Below are positions 18,868-27,367 of a stretch of 64,000 bases of DNA, in pieces. Numbering within the stretch: position 1 is the first letter of the stretch; each line of letters begins with the position of its first letter. A model generated the notes under the pieces. It was not told where the DNA came from. It did no database searches and worked only from the letters and a program-made list of their open reading frames with translations. The DNA lies in NCBI RefSeq assembly GCF_004000435.1, contig NZ_RBVZ01000001.1, positions 1,157,328-1,221,327 of the forward strand, written 5' to 3'. Position numbers and translations under genes: made by a program. This stretch comes from Alexandriicola marinus. GTDB taxonomy: Bacteria; Pseudomonadota; Alphaproteobacteria; Rhodobacterales; Rhodobacteraceae.

Positions 18868-19575
18868 ATGGTAGAAGCGACGGAATTTCGCAACCTGTCG
18901 GAGCAGGCCCACGACCGGATCCGTCGTGACATCCTGAACGGCACGCTGTTCCCCGATGAGCGCCTGCAGATCGACGCCATGTCGGAGAGGTATTCCATCG
19001 GTGCTGTCCCCGTGCGCGAGGCGCTCAACCGGTTGTCGTCCGAGGGATTGGTGGAACGGCGCAGCAATCGCGGGTTTTGCGTGGCCCCGATCTCGATGGA
19101 CGATCTGGCCGAACTGGTTCAGACGCGCATCTGGCTCGAAACGCTAGCGCTGCGGCAGTCGATCGCGAATATCGACGAAGCTCTCGAAGAGGAACTGGTC
19201 GTCAGTTTCCACCGTTTGGCACGGACCCAGAGGCGCATCCCGAAAGAGGCCGAAAAGGACCTGTCCGAGGAATGGGAGCGGCTTCACAAGGATTTCCACA
19301 TGCTCCTTCTGGATCGCTGTGGCTCCTCGCTTCTGCTGGGGTTCTGCTCGAACCTGATGGATCAGGCGGTGCGCTATCGGAACCTGTCGATGAACAGCAA
19401 TCCCAGCAAGCTGCGCCGCGAAGGGGCGGCTGCCGAACACAAGGCGATCCTCGACGCGGTGCTTGACCGTGATCCCGATCTGGCCTGCCAGCTTCTGGAA
19501 GATCACTACCGCACCACTCTTGAGGGGCTCCGGGGGCTGGTTCCCTGGGAATTCCAGGATCGTCGTCCGGCCTAG
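18868..19575 (+). CDS. GntR-family (FCD) transcriptional regulator
   Basis: DNA-binding regulator of 235 residues. The winged helix lies at about 10-75 with RIRRDILNGTLFPDERL and the recognition helix around VPVREALNRLSSEGLVE. An FCD ligand domain follows, with metal-ligand-type residues in LHKDFHMLL and AEHKAILDAVLDRD. FCD regulators normally sense a carboxylate and repress the genes that import or degrade it. Because the gene is the last of the importer operon and sits near the divergent catabolic operon, it probably controls both. Confidence 0.9.
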   Translation: MVEATEFRNLSEQAHDRIRRDILNGTLFPDERLQIDAMSERYSIGAVPVREALNRLSSEGLVERRSNRGFCVAPISMDDLAELVQTRIWLETLALRQSIANIDEALEEELVVSFHRLARTQRRIPKEAEKDLSEEWERLHKDFHMLLLDRCGSSLLLGFCSNLMDQAVRYRNLSMNSNPSKLRREGAAAEHKAILDAVLDRDPDLACQLLEDHYRTTLEGLRGLVPWEFQDRRPA

Positions 19576-19644
19576 AACCAGAGAGTTCCGGCAAAGTCGC
19601 TAGCCGCGTTCACGCGATGGCAGGCTTAATGCATAACATCAGCT

Positions 19645-19655
19645 TTGTCGGACAA
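19645..19655. promoter_or_regulatory. Palindrome TTGTCGGACAA, possible FCD-GntR operator
   Basis: A perfect 11-bp palindrome (TTGTC-G-GACAA) in the 291-base gap between the GntR gene and the methyltransferase gene. Its form T-TGT-n-ACA-A resembles operators of FCD-type GntR regulators. I did not find a second copy in the divergent region at 15917-16159, so the link to the neighbouring regulator is weak. The rest of the gap (19576-19866) is A+T richer and shows no gene. Confidence 0.3.
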
Positions 19656-19866
19656 GCCTTTGTTATAAAACACCTACACACCTTCCCGGAAGCGACATAA
19701 GGCTGATCCTGCCCTCCGCAACACGCACCATGCGACCACCGCCCTCGGACTTCCATCGAACGCCCTGCGTGATCCTGAATGGCAAAAAGCGGCAGAAAGG
19801 TCTGTATTTGCAGGCGCAATCGCGCCATCGTGGAGACCACCCTTTTCATCAAAGAAATTGCTGCAA

Positions 19867-20625
19867 ATGACAAAACTCGACTGGGATTATACCGGGCTTG
19901 CCAAAGCCTACATCAACCGGCCCGATTATTCTGACGCGGCGATCGATGCGGTTCTGGCAATCGCATCGCCCCCGTCGGGCCAGCAGGTGATCGATCTTGG
20001 CGCGGGCGTCGCCCATCTGACGCTCAAGCTGGCAGAGCGCGGTCTTGATGTTCTGGCGCTCGAGCCAAATGCAGAAATGCGGCGCTATGGCACCGAACGC
20101 ACCGAGCATCTGCCAAAGGTCACATGGAAAGAGGGCGTGATGCAGGCAACCGGGCTGCCGGACGCATCTTTTCCCCTGACGACCTATGGCTCGTCGTTCG
20201 GGGTGACGGACCGGATCGACACCCTGCGCGAGAGTGCGCGTCTTCTGGCCGATGGCGGCTGGTTTGTCTGCATGTTCAATCACCGCGACCTGACAGACCC
20301 GCTGCAAACCCGGATCGAGGGCATCATCACCGCGCATGTGCCCGATTATGACTACGGGACCCGCCGCGAAGATCAGGGCGGCGTCATCGCGCAATCGGGG
20401 CTGTTCGGCCCCGTGCACCGGCTGGAATGCCCGATCGTTCATCACGTCGACAAGGACGACTGGGTCACCGCGTGGCGATCACATGCAACACTGGAACGTC
20501 AGACCGGCGCCGCGTTTCACGCGATCGTGGACGAGATTGCCGACGTCGTGGGCGCCCTGCCCGGCACGACCCTGCCGATCCCCTACATGACGCGCGTCTG
20601 GATGGCGCGCAGATTGCCAAGGTAG
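19867..20625 (+). CDS. Class I SAM-dependent methyltransferase
   Basis: Methyltransferase of 252 residues with motif I VIDLGAGVAHLTLKLAERG, the acidic end of the second strand in ALEPNAEM, and a motif III-like strand ending LLADGGWFVCMFNHRD. The small-molecule substrate is not predictable; the fold is that of the methyltransf_11/25 group. ATG at 19867 was chosen over TTG at 19858, although neither has a strong ribosome site. It is the left end of the unusual cluster and is followed after 35 bases by the APS kinase gene on the same strand. A methylated product is a plausible outcome if it belongs to the cluster. Confidence 0.8.
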   Translation: MTKLDWDYTGLAKAYINRPDYSDAAIDAVLAIASPPSGQQVIDLGAGVAHLTLKLAERGLDVLALEPNAEMRRYGTERTEHLPKVTWKEGVMQATGLPDASFPLTTYGSSFGVTDRIDTLRESARLLADGGWFVCMFNHRDLTDPLQTRIEGIITAHVPDYDYGTRREDQGGVIAQSGLFGPVHRLECPIVHHVDKDDWVTAWRSHATLERQTGAAFHAIVDEIADVVGALPGTTLPIPYMTRVWMARRLPR

Positions 20626-20660
20626 CCGGCCGCGTGTCCCCCGGAAACGGCACAGACGTC

Positions 20661-21209
20661 ATGGGCACGATCTGGCTCAGCGGGCAGTCCGGTGCCGGGA
20701 AAAGCACTCTTGCCCAAAGGCTTCGCCAACGCTTCACAGAGGCCGGCAACCACGGTGTCGTCCTCCTCGACGGAGAAGAGATCCGCGCGCGGCTGCCTAA
20801 ATCCTATGGCCATTCGCTTGAGGACAGGGCCGAAGTCCTGCACGCCACGATCGAGCTTGCGGCCGAGGCGAACCGCGCCGGCAGGATCGCGATCGTCGCC
20901 ACGATTTCTCATCAGGTCTGGATGCGGGAATTGGCCCGACAACACCTTGATCCGTTTCTTGAAGTCATTCTCGAATGCCCGACCGAGGCCTGTGCCGCGC
21001 GGGACAGGAAAGGCCACTACGCGCGCGCCTTTGCCGGCGAATACGATTGCTTTGTCGGCGTGACGCACGATTACGAATTGCCGGAACGACAGGACGGAAC
21101 CTGCCTTCGCATCGATACCGACCGTCTGTCTCCGGCCGAGGCTCTGGCGGCTGTCTGGCCTGCATGTGCAACACTGCTCAAACCGCCAGCACCCGGTCGT
21201 CAGGGCTGA
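20661..21209 (+). CDS. cysC: Adenylylsulfate (APS) kinase
   Basis: Makes PAPS, the activated sulfate donor, from APS and ATP. The 182 residues carry Walker A SGQSGAGKSTLA, the LLDGEEIR segment, an AFIS-like ATISHQVW strand-helix, the lid segment RDRKGHYARAFAGEY and the substrate motif FVGVTHDYELPE (FTGIDSPYE in typical enzymes). ATG at 20661 places the P-loop ten residues in, as in the family; GTG at 20634 is possible. Its neighbours include two sulfotransferases, one converging with a 10-base overlap, so it most likely supplies PAPS locally. No ATP sulfurylase gene is in the window; APS must come from elsewhere. Confidence 0.88.
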   Translation: MGTIWLSGQSGAGKSTLAQRLRQRFTEAGNHGVVLLDGEEIRARLPKSYGHSLEDRAEVLHATIELAAEANRAGRIAIVATISHQVWMRELARQHLDPFLEVILECPTEACAARDRKGHYARAFAGEYDCFVGVTHDYELPERQDGTCLRIDTDRLSPAEALAAVWPACATLLKPPAPGRQG

Positions 21210-22354
21210 GCGCGCCGTGCCCGACGGGCCGCACGCTTTTCGCGCAAGAGTGCGTTCAGGGTCTCCAGATGCGCCGCTTCCCCGTCCTGAAGCTGCCGGG
21301 ACAGCCGATCAAGGTGCTGACCCATCCGGGCCCCGAGAGCGGCCTGAAATTCGGACATGCTGTCCAGAAACATCCGGCTTTCGACAGGCGACATCTTTGC
21401 CGCCGCAAGCGCCTCGGGCGTCAGCCTCGCGATCTGAGAGACAAGCGCCGGCATGTCCGGATCCGCAAGCGGATCGCCACGTCTTTCGGCGAATGCCGCC
21501 GGCAGGTCGATCGTCTCGAACACCTTCAGACAGGCCAGTTGCGCGGGCATGACGCTCACGGGCGCCGGCACGCCTGTCGCATAACCAAGCGCCCGCATGA
21601 CAGCCCCTGCCCGCCCTTCTATCCGCTCGATTGCGTCTGTCGCGTCATCACCGTTCTTCCAGTCGCCGACGGTTCCCGCCCGGTTCGCGATCTCCTGATC
21701 GCTTGGATTGCGGGCCCGGTAGATGGCCTCGGCGGCCTTGGCCTGTGAACTGTCGGACGCGGCAACCGCAGCCCCGATCTCGGCGTCGGAGGCCGTGATC
21801 CCCAGATCACCCAGAATGCGCCGCAACAGCGCCGTCGCATCGGCCTTGTAATCCTCGAACCGGTAGACCCGCTGTGCAGCGCGGGCCTGCCAGCACTGGA
21901 CATGCAGACGCCAGTGATCAGGCCTGTTCAACAATGTCTCGGGGTTGGGAAAATCGCAGAATTCGGCGAACGACATGCCCGGACCCCGCCTGCGATACAT
22001 CGAATAGAGCGCATCGCGGGGGTCGCGGACAAACAGAAGCGTGTCATCTTGGGCCTCGCCGAGACGGGGTAGATCCTGCCGGTAATCGACGACAAGATCC
22101 TCCCGAAAGCGAAAGCTGTCGCGATGGACGAGCGACGGCATCCATTTGCCCAGTATCGCGGCGCGGGGTGCCAGCCGCGAACTACCGCCCTCGTCGATCC
22201 AGATCGACGCCGCAGGATCGCCCTTGCGCCAGAGCTTTGTCTCGGCGGGCCGGTGGATGACCCTGATGCCAAGCTCGAGAAAGCAATTCACAAGCCACGA
22301 TGCGCCCGACGGCTCGATCGGCGAGGCAAAGACGATGCGACGTGGATCTGTCAT
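21200..22354 (-). CDS. PAPS-dependent sulfotransferase (first of two)
   Basis: Transfers sulfate from PAPS to an unknown acceptor. The protein has 384 residues. The 5'-phosphosulfate loop is SPIEPSGASWLVNCF near the N terminus, the 3'-phosphate site LLFVRDPRDALYSMY lies around residue 115-130, and the classical C-terminal motif GTVGDWKN is present near residue 227. This set marks a cytosolic-type sulfotransferase. The last 100 residues form a basic helical tail ending RRARRAQP, not part of the core. ATG at 22354 preferred over GTG at 22378. It follows the NTase/PEP-mutase-like gene on the same strand by 61 bases. Confidence 0.85.
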   Translation of the reverse strand: MTDPRRIVFASPIEPSGASWLVNCFLELGIRVIHRPAETKLWRKGDPAASIWIDEGGSSRLAPRAAILGKWMPSLVHRDSFRFREDLVVDYRQDLPRLGEAQDDTLLFVRDPRDALYSMYRRRGPGMSFAEFCDFPNPETLLNRPDHWRLHVQCWQARAAQRVYRFEDYKADATALLRRILGDLGITASDAEIGAAVAASDSSQAKAAEAIYRARNPSDQEIANRAGTVGDWKNGDDATDAIERIEGRAGAVMRALGYATGVPAPVSVMPAQLACLKVFETIDLPAAFAERRGDPLADPDMPALVSQIARLTPEALAAAKMSPVESRMFLDSMSEFQAALGARMGQHLDRLSRQLQDGEAAHLETLNALLREKRAARRARRAQP

Positions 22355-22415
22355 GCACGGGCCGCCCGGCCATGGCACGTCTGCAACGGCGATGCGAAGC
22401 GGCGCCCATCCATCG

Positions 22416-23744
22416 TCAGAAATTCTCCGGGATCATGGCAAGCAGATCAGGGATCGAAATCACGTCCGGCAGATCGCCTGCGCCGTCCCTTTGGTCATCC
22501 GTCAGGATCGATTGTGCAAGCCGCTCCATTGGTCGGATCGTGGCACGCAGCAACTGGTTGGGATAGATGACCGCATTGATCCCTGCCTCCTCGAACGCCG
22601 CGAGGCCTGCCGACCAGCCTGCCACCGGCTCGACGAGGATCGGCGCGAGAATGCCATTGGATCGAAGCGACCGAGCGAATTCGAACACCTGCTGCGGGCC
22701 GTCGGGGGTGCCCCGGATAAGGATCGCCTCGCTTCCGGCCTGAAGAAACGCTTCTGCCCGCGCCATCGCATCGGCCAGCCCCGCGCCTGTCACAAAGCTG
22801 CCGATGCCCGAGATCAACATGATCTCGCTCGCGCGGCTTGCGGCCTCGAAGGCGTTGATTTTCTGCCTGAACTCCGGGATCGGGGCCTGCAACTCGGGTT
22901 CGTCGGTCCCGGTATCCCCGTTGCGTGCAAGGCTGAGCCTGTCATCAAGGCACAGCGCCGAGACCCGGGCATAATCCAGGCTTCGCGTCAGGTCGTACAC
23001 CTGATCCGGCGTGCCGCCGGCCCGGCCCTCGTAGATCAGCGGCAGATGAGAGACTTCGCTGATCTCCTCGATCGTGCGCAATCTGTGGGCCTTGTCGACG
23101 ACCTCCCGGTCGGATTTCCCACGGACGGTGGCATCGGCCAGACTGCTTTGCCAGAGCGCGTCGAACCGGGTCTTGCCATCCTGTCCGACCGCCTCGCTTG
23201 CGATCCGGGCCGACAGGCCGCTGTGTGCCTCGATCACCCGAAGCAGAGGTTTCGCGGCCAGAAGCCGACGCAACCGGCCCTGCCGCGATCGCGCCAGCAA
23301 TCCGTCCTCTTCATGCGCCAGAACAAGCTGGGTGCTCGATATGCCGGCGGTATAGGGGATCTCGATCAGCTGGCCGCCCCAGTCGCTCAGCACTTGGATC
23401 ACTTCGGCGCGGGCCCCCGATTGCTGTTGGCCCTTGGCCCAGTCATCGCCATGAACAACGAAATCGGGCCGAAGGGCCCGAAGGTTGGCCGCATAGCTCA
23501 GCGTGTCCTGCGGCACGACGCGGCTGACACCCTTGATATTGGCCACCACCCCGGCGCGTTCGGCATAGCCCAGTATCGGCAGGCGTTTGTAGCTGACGAC
23601 AGCTGCGTCGGTCAGCACCCCGACCGTCACCTTGCCCAGCCGCGCGGCCGTTCTGATCACGTTGATGTGGCCTGCATGGAGCATATCCCCCACCATTCCG
23701 ACATAGACGGTCTGTTCGGCATCGCTCTCGTAATCGTTGCGCAT
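22416..23744 (-). CDS. Cytidylyltransferase-like domain fused to degenerate PEP mutase-like domain
   Basis: Protein of 442 residues with two domains. Residues 12-140 form a nucleotidyltransferase with GDMLHAGH (19-26) and ISST (135-138), both intact, so nucleotide transfer looks possible. Residues 165-412 follow the PEP mutase/isocitrate lyase superfamily end to end (GLSA at 176-179, [11 protein letters not shown] at 194-204, NQLLRA at 396-401). By alignment from memory to mussel PEP mutase, Asp58 is kept (D204), Asn122 kept (N275), but Asp85 and Asp87 are E239 and R241, Glu114 is D267, Lys120 is A273 and Arg159 is G313. The Mg2+-binding and phosphoryl-binding set is therefore lost. NTase-PEP mutase fusions are known from phosphonate loci; a degraded mutase half is not usual. 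It may bind a ligand or do new chemistry. Confidence 0.82.
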   Translation of the reverse strand: MRNDYESDAEQTVYVGMVGDMLHAGHINVIRTAARLGKVTVGVLTDAAVVSYKRLPILGYAERAGVVANIKGVSRVVPQDTLSYAANLRALRPDFVVHGDDWAKGQQQSGARAEVIQVLSDWGGQLIEIPYTAGISSTQLVLAHEEDGLLARSRQGRLRRLLAAKPLLRVIEAHSGLSARIASEAVGQDGKTRFDALWQSSLADATVRGKSDREVVDKAHRLRTIEEISEVSHLPLIYEGRAGGTPDQVYDLTRSLDYARVSALCLDDRLSLARNGDTGTDEPELQAPIPEFRQKINAFEAASRASEIMLISGIGSFVTGAGLADAMARAEAFLQAGSEAILIRGTPDGPQQVFEFARSLRSNGILAPILVEPVAGWSAGLAAFEEAGINAVIYPNQLLRATIRPMERLAQSILTDDQRDGAGDLPDVISIPDLLAMIPENF

Positions 23745-23849
23745 CGAATGTCTTGGTCCCGGTCAGGCAAAAAATCGGAGGGCAATCACATAATGCCCAA
23801 GCCTAACGCGATCATGGCCCTGCGTGATAGCCCCTGTATCTGCGTATTT

Positions 23850-23866
23850 CTTGGGCATGTCCCAAG
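23850..23866. promoter_or_regulatory. Palindrome CTTGGGCATGTCCCAAG in the divergent promoter
   Basis: A 17-bp palindrome with 6-bp arms lies in the 193-base gap between the NTase fusion gene (read left) and the ACP gene (read right). A further half-site, TGCCCAAG, is at 23794-23801, the reverse complement of the first eight bases. A TTGACG hexamer at 23868-23873, directly beside the palindrome, could be the -35 of the ACP operon with a weak -10 near 23892. This is the only strong dyad in the cluster and a good operator candidate. Confidence 0.45.
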
Positions 23867-23937
23867 CTTGACGTGGCAACACACAGACGCCTACCTGAAT
23901 GTGACGCGCAGATCGTGCCATTTGAAAGGTTAAGAAA

Positions 23938-24213
23938 TTGGACCAGAACGCAGTTTACGTGCAGGTCGTTGCATTTCTTGCCGAGGCCACAGCGGCGCCC
24001 GAGGGTGGGTTCCGGCCCGACACGCGACTTTTCGATGAGGGGCTGCAACTGGATTCCTTTGCGACCGTCGAGCTGATTTCGCGGATCGAGGAGGAATACG
24101 ATTTCGAATTCTCGGACGAGGATTTCATACCCGAGAATTTCGTCGACCTCTCGACGATCTGCGCATTGGTCGAGACCTACCTTGCCCGGGCGATCGACAA
24201 TGAAGGCGGCTGA
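23938..24213 (+). CDS. Acyl carrier protein
   Basis: Small acidic carrier of 91 residues. The phosphopantetheine site is Ser40 in LQLDSFATVELISRIEEEY, where Phe replaces the usual Leu after the Ser. The helix pattern and acidic second half (DFEFSDEDFIPENF) fit the ACP family. Translation begins with TTG at 23938 behind AAAGG; no ATG is available before the first helix. It is first in an operon with a sulfotransferase, a small hydrolase and an iron-type dehydrogenase. A free-standing ACP here suggests a pathway intermediate is carried as a thioester, although no adenylating enzyme or ketosynthase is nearby. Confidence 0.85.
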   Translation: MDQNAVYVQVVAFLAEATAAPEGGFRPDTRLFDEGLQLDSFATVELISRIEEEYDFEFSDEDFIPENFVDLSTICALVETYLARAIDNEGG

Positions 24214-25336
24214 CGATCCGCCGGGCGGGGCCGCCGCAACCCCGGACCGGACCGTCGTGGGCGGACTTGCCCGGGGCTCACGGGCAGAGATCTTCGACCC
24301 GGCCTCCCTTCGGCAATTGGCTGCAGACAGGGTGGGAGGCGACATTCCCCTCGATCCTCTGGCGCGCGCGGGGCTGGAGGTTCTGACCGACGATCTGCGA
24401 CGCGCCTCCCCGGGGCTGAGCTTTCTTGGCCGCAAGCTTCTGCAACAGGCCCTGATCGACAGGCTGATCCGGCGCACCGAGATGACCCACGGGCCGGGCA
24501 ACTCCGCCCGAACGCCGGCGCCCGTCTTCATCGTCGGGCCGTTTCGCACCGGCTCGACCTTCCTGCATCGCCTGATGGCGACCGATCCGCAGTTCAGATG
24601 TCCGACCGCGACCGAAGTCTCGGTGCCGCTTGGCATGTCCCGTGCAGACGGCCACTGGCCGCAGGATCGTGTCACGCGATATCTCGAACAGGTCGGCAGG
24701 CTCTCGCCGCGTCTGCTGCAGCTTCACCCGGTGGCCGCGGACAGCGCAGAAGAATGCTTTGCGCTTCTGGAGCCATCGTTTCTGTCGCCGTCGTTCCAGT
24801 TCTGGGCGCCGCTGCCCGGCTATAACCGCTGGTTTGCAGAGCGCCCGCAAGAGGATTGGGACGCGGCCTACCTGATCTACGGGCGGCTCTTGTCGCGGAT
24901 CGGGGCGCAGGCCCCGCAGGCGCCGAAGCGTCGATGGGTTCTCAAGTCGCCCTTTCACATGTGGGGATTGCCGGCGATCCTGCGCGGGTTTCCCGAGGCG
25001 CTGATCGTTGCGCTGTCCCGCCCTTCGGAACAGACGGCTCCCTCGACCGCCACCTTGCTCGAAGCCAACCGAACCGTCTTTGCCCGCCGTGGCACGGTCG
25101 TGGACCTCGGGGACGAGGCCCGCGCCATGATGCAGATCGCCACCGCCCGCGCCGAGGCCGCGCGGCAAACCGCGCCTGCGCGTTTCCTCGACATCGCCTT
25201 CGACGACCTGATCAACACGCCGGTGGACACGGTCCAGCGTATTCACGCGGCACTTGGCCTGTCATTCGACGGGGCGGATGCCGCGCGCGTGGCCACCGGC
25301 GCTGCCGAGATCGGCCGCACCACAGCCAAGAGTTGA
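24200..25336 (+). CDS. Sulfotransferase family protein (second of two)
   Basis: Belongs to the Sulfotransfer_3-type group, 378 residues from ATG 24200, which overlaps the ACP stop by 14 bases. The 5'-phosphosulfate loop is PVFIVGPFRTGSTFLHRLM near residue 105-123, followed by an RWVLKSPFHMWGLPAI segment around 245 typical of this group. The 3'-phosphate site reads LSRPSEQTAPS instead of the usual HRDP...S, so PAPS binding may be altered. It is unrelated in detail to the first sulfotransferase, suggesting two different acceptors. The overlap with the ACP gene suggests the acceptor might be ACP-bound; that is inference. Confidence 0.8.
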   Translation: MKAADDPPGGAAATPDRTVVGGLARGSRAEIFDPASLRQLAADRVGGDIPLDPLARAGLEVLTDDLRRASPGLSFLGRKLLQQALIDRLIRRTEMTHGPGNSARTPAPVFIVGPFRTGSTFLHRLMATDPQFRCPTATEVSVPLGMSRADGHWPQDRVTRYLEQVGRLSPRLLQLHPVAADSAEECFALLEPSFLSPSFQFWAPLPGYNRWFAERPQEDWDAAYLIYGRLLSRIGAQAPQAPKRRWVLKSPFHMWGLPAILRGFPEALIVALSRPSEQTAPSTATLLEANRTVFARRGTVVDLGDEARAMMQIATARAEAARQTAPARFLDIAFDDLINTPVDTVQRIHAALGLSFDGADAARVATGAAEIGRTTAKS

Positions 25337-25411
25337 CACGCTCCCCCCTTACCCGGCACTTTGGTCCGACAAGATCGCGCTCGCGTGTTTATTCTGGCAA
25401 CGGAAGAGGCG

Positions 25412-26035
25412 ATGAACATATCCGGCAAGACAAAGCTCGACCATGGGGGCAACATCGCCTGCCTGACCCGGAAACGCTGTTCTCAGCTGTTCTTCGTCTA
25501 TTCCGGCATGAAAGGCGCGATGGAAGGCCTCAGCCCGATGACTTTCCTCCAGCGCAGCGGGATTTCCGACCGCAATGTCGCCTGTCTGCGCGATCCCAAT
25601 GGCTGCCTTTATGAGAAAGGCATCAGCGACGACATTCCCAACCTCGACGCCGTGCTGAACTGGCACGAAGCGCATATTGCCGCCAATCCGCATGTGACAG
25701 AGATCTACGCCGTCGGAAATTCGCACGGCGGGTGGGCCGCGCTGTTCTTTGGCTACATGCTCGGGTTCAAGAAGGTCTGGGCGCTTGCGCCCGGCGGCCC
25801 GCGCGGCCGTGATCTTCTGGTCAACCTGATGGATCAGGATAACGGCATCACCCAATACGATGTTCTCTACAGCCGCGAGATCGCGGCCGACCGGGATTTT
25901 GCAGAAAGCCTGACCGGATTTCCGGGCGTAAACCTCATACGCCACGAAGGGCACGGGCATCTGATGATCAACGGCCTTATTCAGGACGGCCTGCTGCCCG
26001 GTCTATTCCCGGCGCATAAGGCAATCGAGGTCTGA
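25412..26035 (+). CDS. Small alpha/beta-hydrolase-fold protein
   Basis: Protein of 207 residues with a nucleophile elbow GNSHGGW near residue 110 and a candidate catalytic His in HEGHGHLM near the end. An oxyanion-type segment LFFVYSGMKG lies in the first third. Together these suggest a serine hydrolase or thioesterase, perhaps releasing a product from the ACP, but the family is not one I can name. ATG at 25412 has GGAAGAGG just upstream; the open frame extends 17 codons further without support. It sits between the second sulfotransferase and the dehydrogenase in the rightward operon. Confidence 0.65.
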   Translation: MNISGKTKLDHGGNIACLTRKRCSQLFFVYSGMKGAMEGLSPMTFLQRSGISDRNVACLRDPNGCLYEKGISDDIPNLDAVLNWHEAHIAANPHVTEIYAVGNSHGGWAALFFGYMLGFKKVWALAPGGPRGRDLLVNLMDQDNGITQYDVLYSREIAADRDFAESLTGFPGVNLIRHEGHGHLMINGLIQDGLLPGLFPAHKAIEV

Positions 26036-26094
26036 CCGCCCGACCGAACGCGAACGGCCCGTCAGGGCGCGAACACGAACCGAAGGGATTTCAC

Positions 26095-27234
26095 ATGACC
26101 GCGCCTTGGCGATTTCGCAACCCCGTCGACATCCACTTCGATGTGAACGCCATCGAGACCACGGCGACGCTCCTGAATGGTGCGCGCTATGCGATCGTGA
26201 CCTATCCCAGCCCGATGTTTCAGGACCTTGCCGCACGTCTCGAGGCGGCGGCGGGTCCGGCCGGGCTCGTGATCGACGATGTCTTGCCGAACCCTGAACG
26301 CCAGAGGCTCTCGGCCCAATGCGCACGGTTCTGGCCCGGGGCGGAACAGGTCGACGTGATCGTGGCCATCGGCGGAGGATCGGTGATCGACACCGCCAAG
26401 GTTCTGGCCGCCGGGCGCGCGGGCTTTGATGCGGTGATGGACTTCGTGACGACGGGCCGGGGCGGCCCGGACCTGCGCCCGGTGCCCCTGCTGGCCATTC
26501 CCACGACCGCCGGCACGGGCAGCGAGGTGACGTGCTGGGCCACGATCTGGGACGAGGCCGGAGGAGCGAAATTCTCGCTCGCACACGAAGACCTTTATCC
26601 GAAGGCCGCGATCATCGACCCGTCGCTGATGCTGCGAATGCCTGCGGACCTGACGCAAGCGACCGGTCTCGACACCCTGTCTCATGCGCTCGAGAGCCTC
26701 TGGAACAAGAACGTGAACCCGGTCTCGGCCCGGCACGCGGTCGACGCGGCACTCATGATCCGAGACACACTTGGGCAGGTGCTCGACCGACCGGACGATC
26801 TGGCGTTGCGCACACGCATGTCCGAGGCCGCGGTGACGGCAGGTCTGGCGTTCTCGAACACCAAGACCGCCATCGCCCACAACCTCAGCTATCCCGTGAC
26901 ACTGGATTATGGCGTGGCCCATGGCATCGCCTGTTCGTTCACCCTGCCGCACATCCTGCGCTCGGTCGCCGAAATCGACGGGATATGTCAGCAGGCCCTG
27001 ATGCGGGTCTTCGGCTCCGACCTCATGCGCGGCGCGGATGACCTGACGGCAGAGTTGAACGGCCTCGGCGTTCCGACCAGTTTCGCGGATTACGGGATCG
27101 CCGACAGCCCCGCGACACGCATCATCGCGGAGGCCTTCGAGGGTCAGAGGGGACGCAACTTCATCGGAGACAAGGACAGGTTCCTGAACATGGCCCGCAG
27201 CCATGGCCTTCTGAGTGATCCTGCCGGCACATAG
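26095..27234 (+). CDS. Iron-type alcohol dehydrogenase, resembling phosphonate-associated members
   Basis: NAD(P)-dependent group III alcohol dehydrogenase, 379 residues. The nucleotide site is VIVAIGGGSVIDTAKVLAAG, followed by PTTAGTGSEVT. Metal ligands are expected in GLDTLSHALE and in the AHNL...GVAHG segment. The start FRNPVDIHFD and the segment TCWATIWDEAGG recall, from memory, Fe-ADHs found in phosphonate loci that reduce phosphonoacetaldehyde to hydroxyethylphosphonate (TIGR03405-like). If that resemblance holds it supports a pathway derived from phosphonate synthesis; but no phosphonopyruvate decarboxylase gene is present. Last gene of the ACP operon. Confidence 0.8.
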   Translation: MTAPWRFRNPVDIHFDVNAIETTATLLNGARYAIVTYPSPMFQDLAARLEAAAGPAGLVIDDVLPNPERQRLSAQCARFWPGAEQVDVIVAIGGGSVIDTAKVLAAGRAGFDAVMDFVTTGRGGPDLRPVPLLAIPTTAGTGSEVTCWATIWDEAGGAKFSLAHEDLYPKAAIIDPSLMLRMPADLTQATGLDTLSHALESLWNKNVNPVSARHAVDAALMIRDTLGQVLDRPDDLALRTRMSEAAVTAGLAFSNTKTAIAHNLSYPVTLDYGVAHGIACSFTLPHILRSVAEIDGICQQALMRVFGSDLMRGADDLTAELNGLGVPTSFADYGIADSPATRIIAEAFEGQRGRNFIGDKDRFLNMARSHGLLSDPAGT

Positions 27235-27367
27235 AGCGGACAGCACGCCCGGGGTTTGACATCAGCCCAACCGGCCTCGGATCGGGACACGGCTGACGAT
27301 GTCGAGCGCCTGCCCCGTGATCAGGGGGCCATCTTCCGAGACGAGACCGGCCAAGGACCGGGCCTGA

